This document shows positions 24,156 through 31,404 of a stretch of 31,404 nt of DNA, in pieces. The translations under genes were made by a program, and so were the position numbers. This DNA is from a virus. Each line of letters begins with the position of its first letter. The first letter of the stretch is position 1. The notes beneath the pieces were generated by a model that was not told the DNA's origin, ran no database searches, and saw only the letters and a list, made by a program, of their open reading frames with translations. The DNA lies in the IMG/VR virus record IMGVR_UViG_3300017744_000083, positions 1-31,404 of that record; one strand, written 5' to 3'.

Positions 24156-27100
24156 ATGGAGAATTTAATAAGAAATCTTTATGCTAAATATGCTCCAGAT
24201 AAAGATGTCGAAGAGCAAATTAAATACGTACAACAAAAATACGGATCTAACGTTGGGTTGTTTGTAAATGAATTTTATAAGAAATATGCGTCTGGTAAGC
24301 TAAATCAAGACACGGTAAATCACATTAACGAAAATTATCTACAGCAAAGCACTTCAGCAGAAAACATAAATAAAAACGTTGGCGGCGCGCTCGGAGTCGT
24401 TCAAAGTATGGCTGGTGCTCTTGGTGAAGGTGGCGCTACTTTAGCCGGTGGTTTTGCTGACTTGACAGTTGGTTTAGCATTAAATACTAAAATGTTTTGG
24501 GAAAAAAACTTTGGCGACGGTAATGTTAGTGAAGATGACAAAGCAAGGTTTAGAAAAGAAGCTTATCTTGAAAATAAAGACAACATACTATTAAACCCTG
24601 ATTTCTGGAAAGGCACGGAAGATTACTTTAGAAGCATACAAAAAGAATACGAGGATCCTACAATATCGCAAGCTTTTGAAAAAGCTAGTAGTTTAGGTGA
24701 TTATGCTGAATTAGGTGCAAGAACTGTCGAGGGTATCTTTAAATCAGCACCGTCATTAATAGCCGCGTATTCAGGTCCAGGCGCTCTAGCTGTTTACGGA
24801 ACTAGCTTAGCTGGTGATAAATATTTAGAAGAGTTTGATAAAGATCCTACACAGGCAAACTCTAGACTACTTGCTAGCGCTATAGGTACATCTGCAATTG
24901 AAGTTGGTTTTGAGTTCGCGACGAGACGCTTAATGATAGGAGCTGGTTTAGTGGGAAAGCAAGGAAACAAGGCAGCTGCAGAAGCTTTAATAAAAGGTGG
25001 AGTGCAAAGTATGTTAACGCGTTTTGGAAAGCCTTTAGCTCAAGAAGGCGCGTCAGAAGCTGCAACTGAGCTAACAAGTTTAATATATGATGCCGCTATA
25101 TTAAATCCAAATGGCGTCTCGGGTATAGATTGGTCTAAAGAAAAATATAGAATATTTGACGCGGGTATTGTTGGTTCTGCTATGGGTGGTGGAATAGCAA
25201 CATTAGGAGGTGTTAATAATCGTAATGAAAGAAGAAGATTAGAACAAATATTAATGCCAGATGAAATTAAACAACAAATAGAAAAGTCTGGCGATAGAAT
25301 ATCTAAGTTAGTTATAGAGTCAGATGGCGTAGATGCTGACACAAAATCTTTAATCGAAGATCAAATAAATAAAGAAAATAGAAACATAGTTAGATTAAAA
25401 AATGAAGTTTCTACAAAACTCGGCAACATGAACGAGACTGAGTTAAGAACATACGCAAAAAATAAAAACGAAATACTTAAAACTCAAAATCAACTAAAAA
25501 AGCTTGATAATAATTCTGAAATATATAAGCCTATAAAAGCAAAATACGATCTATTAATAAAACAAAATTCCACGTTATATCAAAATGCTACAAAAAGAAG
25601 ATTACAAGAGGATATTACTTCTGTTAAAAAAATAGCTAAAAAACAAGGTATTAAAAAAATTAACGTATTAGATGACAATGGTTTTCAGAAAGCATTTAAA
25701 AATACAGAAGAAGGCAAAAAGCTAGACGATAAGCAATTAGCATTACAAGCAGCAGGAGTTTCAGGTTTTTATGATCCTTCAACTAATAGTATTTTTATAA
25801 ACAAAAAAGCCGCAGAAAATTTTGGTCAAGTAACCGTTGCTAGTCATGAGTTATTACACCCTGTTTTAAATAAAGTCTTTGGCTCAACCGAAAGTCAAGC
25901 TGCTAAAGTTGCTGAGTTTAAAAATATATTATCTAGCAAACAAACACGGTTAATGGATCAAGAGATGATTGACCGTGGTTATACTAAAAAAGAAGAAGCA
26001 ACAGAATACTTTAACGTGTTTTTAGACGCGGTTGCTGATAAAAATTCAGAAATAGCTTTTGAGAAAAACTTATACACACGTATAGGCGAGTTTTTAAAAT
26101 CAGTATTTAGAGAATACAACATAAACAATATGGATTTTGGCGATGCTAATGGTGTTTTTAACTTTTTAAAAGCGTACCAAGAAGGCGTTAAGCAAGGTGA
26201 ATTTACACAAGAAGTATCTGATATAATAGGTGATTTAAGTGACTTAAGAGACTTAGATGCTACTGGAAGACAAGATTCAAAAAAAGCATCTGATCAAGTA
26301 CAGCAAATATATGAACAACAAGGTTCAGCTGGCGCCTTTGACATCATAGAACTTTTTAAGCCTATTACAAATAAAATAGTAGAGAAACGTAGAGGAGCGC
26401 CTAACTTTGATAAAACATTATTAACGGAGGAAGTTGAAACAGGTGAGCGTGGTATAATAGATTTAATAAACGAATATAATCCAGATTCTGGCGTACCATT
26501 AGCAGCATATATAAATAAGTTTTTACCAGCTAGAGCAATTGAAGCATCAAAAAGAATTTTAGGTGAAGAATTTACTACAGATATAACGGAAGCTAGAGGA
26601 GTTGCTGCAGAAGAAGTTGCTACACCAGAAGTACAAACAAAGCCAAAAGCTAGAAAAATAAATCCTATAGATTTAGCTAGAGACGAAAATATAAAAGAAC
26701 AATATATAAAAGAAGTTTCAGATAAAATCAAAAACATAGACATTAATAAAGCTACGTTTAAAAACTTAAAAGATTTAGCATCAGAAATAACAGCTAAAAT
26801 ATTTAATGTTTCTTCTAAAAAAATAACAGATCCTACAGCTAACTTAACAAAGCAAGAAAAAGAAAATGCTTTGAAGTTTATAAGAGCTAACGCATTAGAT
26901 TTAATTGCTTTACTACCTGAAGGAGCAATAACAGAGGCGGCATCTGAAAAATTAATAGGCACATCAACTGGTATACCAAAAAGTTTATTAAATAAATTTT
27001 ACACTAAACAAGATAGAATAACTAAAGGAGCTGGTTTATCACCTTATACAAAAAATACAGACATAAATAAAAAAGAGTTTTTAGAAGCGTTTGGTATAGT

Positions 27101-30100
27101 TGAAGGCAAAAAGTCTACAGACTTTGGACCAAGAACACCTGAAGCACAAGCGGTAAAAGCCATGATGTCATTGTATGGTAAGTTAGCTACTAACAGTATA
27201 GTGCGTGAACAATTAACAAATCAAGAAGTTGATCAAAGTATTATACGTAATTTAGAAGCTGGTAAATCTAGTGTTCAATTTAGCAAAAACATAAAGGCTT
27301 TTATGGAAAACAACGACCTTGATGGTTATGTTAACGTTATGAAAGACCCTGATTACTATATAAATGACATGGTTCCTCTAATTATAGAGGTTTTAGGTGA
27401 TAGAATACTAGGTGTTAATTTTGATAATAGACGTGGAGAATTAAATGCTGAATTATGGACTGGTTTATTTGGTAAGCACCCAGATAGAAAACGTATTATA
27501 AGTGAGCTACAAAAATTAAGGATTGAACCTGATAACAACCCACCAACAGGTAACCCAAATTTTAAAACAACATTTTTTAAAGACGGAAGATTTGATCAAA
27601 GTAAAATAAAAGACGTACAAAAATTTAACGAACAAGTTGGTAAGACTTTTGACGAAATGTGGATGAGAATTTTTGACGCTGTATCGCGAGATACAAAATA
27701 TGTTTTACCAATAATGACATATATGCAAGCTTCGACTAGCTCTAAAACACATCCTATGAGAAATGGAGCTCAAGCAACGCACATGGATTTAAAATCAAGT
27801 AATATTACTTTAGAGCACGCGTACCCACAGTCGCAAGCTGCTAGAGATTTAATGCAAGCTATTATAGATCATAGAAACGACAAGTCAGCATTTATAAAGA
27901 AGTTTAACAGGATAAAAGAAGAATACGTTTTACATGGAATTGATATAACTGAAGATGCTAAAATAAACAAAGCAAAAGATTTAGTAACAGATAAGAATCA
28001 CAAAAGCTTTGGTAAAGTTACCTCGTTGAAAGATCATAATGGCAAGGACTTTGATTACATGACAGATACCCACTTGCGTAGATATGTAAAAGCGGGTGTA
28101 AATCTTGACTTGCTAACTTCGTTAAAAACAGGCAAGCCTTTAACAGAAGAACTTAGCATAGATGGTTATGGGAACCCTATATCTAAAGAGGCTGCAGAAA
28201 TAAGAAAAGAAGCTGCTAGGTTAAATGATGAATTATTTGACAATTTAATTAAAGGCAAGCCAGTAGAGCAACAAGCATCTGACTTAAAACAAATAGATAA
28301 AGCTTTACAGTTTTCAAGAACACCAAAGCCAGAAAAAGGAATAAGCATATTTGATTTTGATCAAACACTAGCTAATACTAAAGAAAAAATTAAAGTTACT
28401 ATGCCGGGTGAAAGTGTAGTTTACAATGCTAGTCCTAAAACTTTTGATCAATTAGGTAAAAGAACTGGGTTAATATTTTTAGCTACAGACATAAAAGAAG
28501 CTCAAGAATATGCTAAAAGTAATCGGGGTAAAGTTAGAGAGATTTCAATAAACGACTCTAGCTTAGCTACTGAAGATCAAGTTTTAGATGCAATGAAAAC
28601 CCTAAACATTGATACTAGCGAAGGATTGTTATATGAAATGATCGATTCTAGGTTTAAAGATTTTTATATTGGAGATGCAAACTTAAACAAACTTAAAAAA
28701 GCTTTAAAACAAAGAGGTTTTGGTGGCTTTAAATATAACGATGGATCTCAATTGTCTAGCAAAGGAACTGAAAGTGTAGCTATTATAGACAAGTCTATAA
28801 TAAAACAACCAACTAAAATTGATGCTGCTGAGTTTGCAAGGAAAGCAGAGCAACTTGAAGCTAACGGTGCTAAGTTTGATTTTACTGAGTTTGATAAAGT
28901 AAAAGGCGCAACTAAAGGTCCTTTCTTTGAGCTAGCACAAAAAATAAAAGGTAAGTTTGGTAATAAAGATATATTTATATTAACAGCAAGACCACAAAAT
29001 GCAGCGCCAGCTATACAAAAGTTTTTAAAAGGTGTAGGTTTAGATATACGGCTTGAAAATATAACTGGGTTAGAAGATGGAACACCACAGGCTAAAGCGC
29101 AGTTTGTAACTGAAAAAGTTGCTGAGGGTTATAATAACTTTTTCTTTGGTGATGACGCTTACAAAAATGTTAAGGCAGTTCAAGATGTTTTAGATGTTGC
29201 AGATGTTAAATCTGATGTTCAGCAAGCTAAAATACAATTCAGTAAATCACTAGACTCTGAGTTTAATAAAATTATAGAAGATAATAAAGGTATACCAGAA
29301 AACGCAGAATTTTCTGAGGCGGCTGCAAAAGTACGTGGGGCCCAGTCTGATAAATTCTGGTCAAGATTATTTGTTCCACCTTCAGCTGAAGATTTTAAAG
29401 GTTTATTGTACATGCTTATAGGCAAAGGCAAAAAAGGTGATGGTCAAATGGCATTTCTTGAAAAGGCATTGATAAAACCATTTGCAAGGGCATATAGAGA
29501 TATGAACGCTGCTAAAGAAAAAATATCAAATCAATATAAACTTCTTACATCAGAGTTTAAAGATATTAAGAAAAAATTATTAACAGCCACAGATTATAAT
29601 AATTTTACTTTTGATCAAGCTGTAAGAGTTTATTTGATGAGTGAAAATGGTATTGATATACCTGGCATATCAAAAAGAGATACAGAAGCGTTAACAAAAA
29701 TAGTTAAAAGCGATCAGCGATTAAAGGATTTTGCAGGTAAATTATCTACAGTAACAGGTTTAGAAGAAGGTTATGTAACGCCTAATGATGTTAATTGGCT
29801 AGCATCAACTATAGAAATGGATATTAAGTCTATTAATAATGATATAAGAAGATCTGAGTTTTTAAACGAATGGATAGAAAACAAAAAAGTAATATTCTCT
29901 GAAAAGAACTTAAATAAGCTCGAAGCTTTATACGGTACATCTTACAGAAATGCATTAGAAGATATACTATATAGGATGGAGACTGGAAGTAATAGGCAAA
30001 AAGGCAGTAGTAAGCTTGTTAATCAATTTACAGACTGGATAAATAACGCAACTGGTAATATAATGTTTTTAAACGTTAGAAGCTCAGTATTGCAGGTTTT

Positions 30101-31250
30101 ATCATTTACAAACTTTATAAACTGGAGCGATAATAACCCAATAAAATACGCGGCAGCTGTAGCAAACTTTCCACAGTTTACAAAAGATTTTGCTATGATA
30201 TGGAATTCAGACTTTCTAAAGCAAAGAAGATCAGGCTTGCAAACAGATGTTAGCGCTTCTGAAATAATGAACCAAGCGGCTAATTCAAAAAACAAAATTG
30301 GCGCAATGATAAGCTACATACTTGGTAAAGGTTACTTACCAACACAAATGGGTGATAGTTTCGCTATATGTTTAGGTGGTGCAGGCTTTTATAGAAATAG
30401 ATTAAAAAAGTATTTAAAACAGGGTTTAAGTCAAGCAGAAGCAGAAAACAAAGCTTTTCAAGATTTTGCAGAAACATCTGAAGATGCTCAGCAGTCAGCA
30501 AGACCAGATAAAATATCAGAACAACAAGCTGGTCCACTTGGTAGATTTATATTAGCTTTTCAAAATACACCTATGCAGTACACGCGTATGATAAAGAAAG
30601 CTGGGTTAGATTTAGCGAATGGTAGAGGAGATGCTAAAACTAACATATCAAAAATACTTTATTACGGCGCTATGCAAAACTTTATATTCTCAGCTTTACA
30701 AAATGCGTTATTTGCCTTAGCGTTTGATGAAGAAGAAGAAGAAAAAACACAACAGAGATATTCAAGAATAGCAAACAATATGTCTGATACAATATTGAGA
30801 GGTACTGGTATATACGGGGCAGCGGCATCTACGCTAAAAAATATAGCTTTGCAGTTTATAAGACAAGAACAAAAAGGTCACAGAGCTGATCATGCTTACA
30901 CTGTAATAGAAGGAATAAACTTATCCCCACCTATTGGTAGTAAAATAAGAAAATTGTACAGTGCTACACAATCTATTAAGTTTAATAGAGATGAAGTAGC
31001 AGAAATGGGATTTCATATAGATAATCCTGCTTATGATGCTATAGCTAATACAACTTCAGCAATAACAAATATACCGCTAGATAGAGCTATAAGGATTACT
31101 GATAACGCAAGGGCAGCACTAGATAAAAATAATCAAGCTTGGCAAAGAATAGCTTTAGTTTTAGGTTGGAACACATGGGATTTAGGTATAGAGCAAAGTA
31201 AAACTAAAAAAACTAGAAAGAAAAAAAATAACAAAAGAGTGTTATTTTAG
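24156..31250 (+). CDS. Giant multidomain polyvalent/ejection protein (HExxH, HAD with ART-like insert)
   Basis: A 2364-residue protein, last of the ejection-type cassette. Visible parts: hydrophobic Gly/Ala segments near 78-115, 195-220 and 335-352; a charged coiled coil about 365-480; a zinc-peptidase-like motif HELLH (564-568) with candidate third ligand in EEATEYF (613-619); a sigma-factor-like segment (about 764-802); an EHAYPQS element (H1221); a HAD phosphatase with DxDxT (D1400, D1402, T1404), T1610, K1647 and D1666-D1667; an ADP-ribosyltransferase-like insert (about 1421-1553) between HAD motifs I and II; and a long helical C-terminal region (about 1700-2364) ending in basic KTKKTRKKKNNKR. 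The motif QFS(K/R) occurs at 1041, 1385 and 1694. Likely ejected into the host with the DNA, but activity is untested. Confidence 0.72.
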   Translation: MENLIRNLYAKYAPDKDVEEQIKYVQQKYGSNVGLFVNEFYKKYASGKLNQDTVNHINENYLQQSTSAENINKNVGGALGVVQSMAGALGEGGATLAGGFADLTVGLALNTKMFWEKNFGDGNVSEDDKARFRKEAYLENKDNILLNPDFWKGTEDYFRSIQKEYEDPTISQAFEKASSLGDYAELGARTVEGIFKSAPSLIAAYSGPGALAVYGTSLAGDKYLEEFDKDPTQANSRLLASAIGTSAIEVGFEFATRRLMIGAGLVGKQGNKAAAEALIKGGVQSMLTRFGKPLAQEGASEAATELTSLIYDAAILNPNGVSGIDWSKEKYRIFDAGIVGSAMGGGIATLGGVNNRNERRRLEQILMPDEIKQQIEKSGDRISKLVIESDGVDADTKSLIEDQINKENRNIVRLKNEVSTKLGNMNETELRTYAKNKNEILKTQNQLKKLDNNSEIYKPIKAKYDLLIKQNSTLYQNATKRRLQEDITSVKKIAKKQGIKKINVLDDNGFQKAFKNTEEGKKLDDKQLALQAAGVSGFYDPSTNSIFINKKAAENFGQVTVASHELLHPVLNKVFGSTESQAAKVAEFKNILSSKQTRLMDQEMIDRGYTKKEEATEYFNVFLDAVADKNSEIAFEKNLYTRIGEFLKSVFREYNINNMDFGDANGVFNFLKAYQEGVKQGEFTQEVSDIIGDLSDLRDLDATGRQDSKKASDQVQQIYEQQGSAGAFDIIELFKPITNKIVEKRRGAPNFDKTLLTEEVETGERGIIDLINEYNPDSGVPLAAYINKFLPARAIEASKRILGEEFTTDITEARGVAAEEVATPEVQTKPKARKINPIDLARDENIKEQYIKEVSDKIKNIDINKATFKNLKDLASEITAKIFNVSSKKITDPTANLTKQEKENALKFIRANALDLIALLPEGAITEAASEKLIGTSTGIPKSLLNKFYTKQDRITKGAGLSPYTKNTDINKKEFLEAFGIVEGKKSTDFGPRTPEAQAVKAMMSLYGKLATNSIVREQLTNQEVDQSIIRNLEAGKSSVQFSKNIKAFMENNDLDGYVNVMKDPDYYINDMVPLIIEVLGDRILGVNFDNRRGELNAELWTGLFGKHPDRKRIISELQKLRIEPDNNPPTGNPNFKTTFFKDGRFDQSKIKDVQKFNEQVGKTFDEMWMRIFDAVSRDTKYVLPIMTYMQASTSSKTHPMRNGAQATHMDLKSSNITLEHAYPQSQAARDLMQAIIDHRNDKSAFIKKFNRIKEEYVLHGIDITEDAKINKAKDLVTDKNHKSFGKVTSLKDHNGKDFDYMTDTHLRRYVKAGVNLDLLTSLKTGKPLTEELSIDGYGNPISKEAAEIRKEAARLNDELFDNLIKGKPVEQQASDLKQIDKALQFSRTPKPEKGISIFDFDQTLANTKEKIKVTMPGESVVYNASPKTFDQLGKRTGLIFLATDIKEAQEYAKSNRGKVREISINDSSLATEDQVLDAMKTLNIDTSEGLLYEMIDSRFKDFYIGDANLNKLKKALKQRGFGGFKYNDGSQLSSKGTESVAIIDKSIIKQPTKIDAAEFARKAEQLEANGAKFDFTEFDKVKGATKGPFFELAQKIKGKFGNKDIFILTARPQNAAPAIQKFLKGVGLDIRLENITGLEDGTPQAKAQFVTEKVAEGYNNFFFGDDAYKNVKAVQDVLDVADVKSDVQQAKIQFSKSLDSEFNKIIEDNKGIPENAEFSEAAAKVRGAQSDKFWSRLFVPPSAEDFKGLLYMLIGKGKKGDGQMAFLEKALIKPFARAYRDMNAAKEKISNQYKLLTSEFKDIKKKLLTATDYNNFTFDQAVRVYLMSENGIDIPGISKRDTEALTKIVKSDQRLKDFAGKLSTVTGLEEGYVTPNDVNWLASTIEMDIKSINNDIRRSEFLNEWIENKKVIFSEKNLNKLEALYGTSYRNALEDILYRMETGSNRQKGSSKLVNQFTDWINNATGNIMFLNVRSSVLQVLSFTNFINWSDNNPIKYAAAVANFPQFTKDFAMIWNSDFLKQRRSGLQTDVSASEIMNQAANSKNKIGAMISYILGKGYLPTQMGDSFAICLGGAGFYRNRLKKYLKQGLSQAEAENKAFQDFAETSEDAQQSARPDKISEQQAGPLGRFILAFQNTPMQYTRMIKKAGLDLANGRGDAKTNISKILYYGAMQNFIFSALQNALFALAFDEEEEEKTQQRYSRIANNMSDTILRGTGIYGAAASTLKNIALQFIRQEQKGHRADHAYTVIEGINLSPPIGSKIRKLYSATQSIKFNRDEVAEMGFHIDNPAYDAIANTTSAITNIPLDRAIRITDNARAALDKNNQAWQRIALVLGWNTWDLGIEQSKTKKTRKKKNNKRVLF
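25845..26009 (+). other. Zinc-metallopeptidase-like motif region inside the giant protein
   Basis: HELLH at residues 564-568 (codons 25845-25859) sits after a strand SIFINKKAAENFGQVTVAS and is followed 45-50 residues later by EEATEYF (613-619), giving the spacing of two zinc histidines plus a downstream acidic ligand, as in gluzincin-type peptidases. The ligand identity is a guess between E613, E614 and E617. Confidence 0.55.
28341..29190 (+). other. HAD domain interrupted by an ART-like domain
   Basis: HAD motif I is FDFDQTLA (D1400 and D1402), motif II is ILTARP (T1610), motif III is K1647 and motif IV is FFGDDA (D1666-D1667). Between motif I and the continuation AAEFARKAEQL (from about 1557) lies about 130 residues resembling polyvalent-protein ADP-ribosyltransferases: VVYNASP (1421-1427, where the family usually has YHG), LIFLATDIKEAQEYA (1439-1453) and LKQRGFGGF with E1539 in GTESVAIIDKSII. 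The usual His is Asn here. Confidence 0.5.
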
Positions 31251-31273
31251 AAAAAATCAAGTAATAATTAACT

Positions 31274-31404
31274 ATGGCTATTAACAAGAATCAGACAACC
31301 AAAGAGCTTTTAAAATTAGTAGAATATCAAATAGAGCAGATATTTACTGAATTACAAACTCTCAAAGAAGATAATCAAATTGCACATGAAGACGTAAAAG
31401 ACGA
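31274..31404 (+). CDS. Start of a gene running off the right edge (small coiled-coil protein)
   Basis: ATG 31274 follows an A/T-rich leader 24 bases after the preceding stop; the frame stays open to the window end, 43 complete codons. The visible protein (MAINKNQTTKELLKLVEYQI, then EQIFTELQTLKEDN) is Leu/Glu/Lys-rich and looks like a coiled coil. The function and true length cannot be seen. Hydrophobic spacing would suit a small accessory or holin-adjacent protein, but there is no evidence for either. Confidence 0.6.
   Translation, partial: MAINKNQTTKELLKLVEYQIEQIFTELQTLKEDNQIAHEDVKD

Noticed and set aside
26294-26962. 222-codon minus-strand open frame opposite the giant gene
   Set aside because: Its Ser/Phe/Ala-rich product is what the antisense of a Lys/Glu-rich helical gene gives; no leader, no neighbours on that strand.
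24156-31250. Virion RNA polymerase in the giant protein, as in crAss-like and N4-like phages
   Set aside because: I found no DxDGD-type polymerase catalytic motif; the DFDQT motif belongs to a HAD domain with matching motifs II-IV.
1-31404. Stop-codon reassignment as in some crAss-like phages
   Set aside because: TAA, TAG and TGA all end plausible genes at sensible places and none interrupts a conserved domain.
1-31404. tRNA genes or integrase/attachment sites
   Set aside because: No cloverleaf, recombinase or flanking direct repeat was recognised by reading; a tRNAscan search would settle tRNAs.

Overview
This window is a piece of an AT-rich phage genome. It holds part of the virion-structure and DNA-packaging module. 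All 18 genes I accept lie on the plus strand, tightly packed, with several 1-base TAATG stop/start overlaps and no gene-free stretch over 300 bases. No start is preceded by a GGAGG-like Shine-Dalgarno; every ATG follows an A/T-only or near A/T-only leader. Together with low GC, that is the start context typical of Bacteroidota genes, so a (probably aquatic) flavobacterium-type host is my best inference, not a demonstration. TAA, TAG and TGA all occur as terminal stops, so there is no sign of stop-codon reassignment. I see no tRNA, CRISPR, IS element or integrase.

Layout: (1) 1-4030, the 3' part of a tail-fibre gene ending in a Peptidase_S74 intramolecular chaperone. (2) 4083-4454, a small unknown protein flanked by hairpins on both sides. 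(3) 4539-5829, a block of small overlapping genes: a coiled-coil protein, a conserved 72-residue protein, a GroES-fold-like protein and a small gene just before the terminase. (4) 5829-13137, the packaging/head core: large terminase, portal, acidic scaffold-like protein and major capsid protein, closed by a strong intrinsic terminator with a UUCG loop. (5) 13214-21895, connector and tail: an unknown head-associated protein, two adaptor/gatekeeper-type proteins, a 1962-residue nozzle-like protein with a long beta-rich extension, and a 120-residue protein. (6) 21935-31250, three proteins whose order and size classes mimic the T7 gp14-gp15-gp16 ejection set, the last a 2364-residue multidomain giant. 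(7) 31274 to the end, the beginning of another gene.

The portal-scaffold-capsid-adaptor-nozzle-ejection order matches a podovirus of T7-like or crAss-like organisation.

The most unusual item is the 2364-residue protein. It carries a zinc-peptidase HELLH motif and a HAD phosphatase whose cap position is occupied by an ADP-ribosyltransferase-like domain. It also has a Val/Leu/Ile-Gln-Phe-Ser-Lys/Arg motif repeated three times, exactly at apparent module borders, which suggests a polyvalent ejected protein that may be proteolytically divided. Family assignments are from sequence reading and memory of families; no database search was run.
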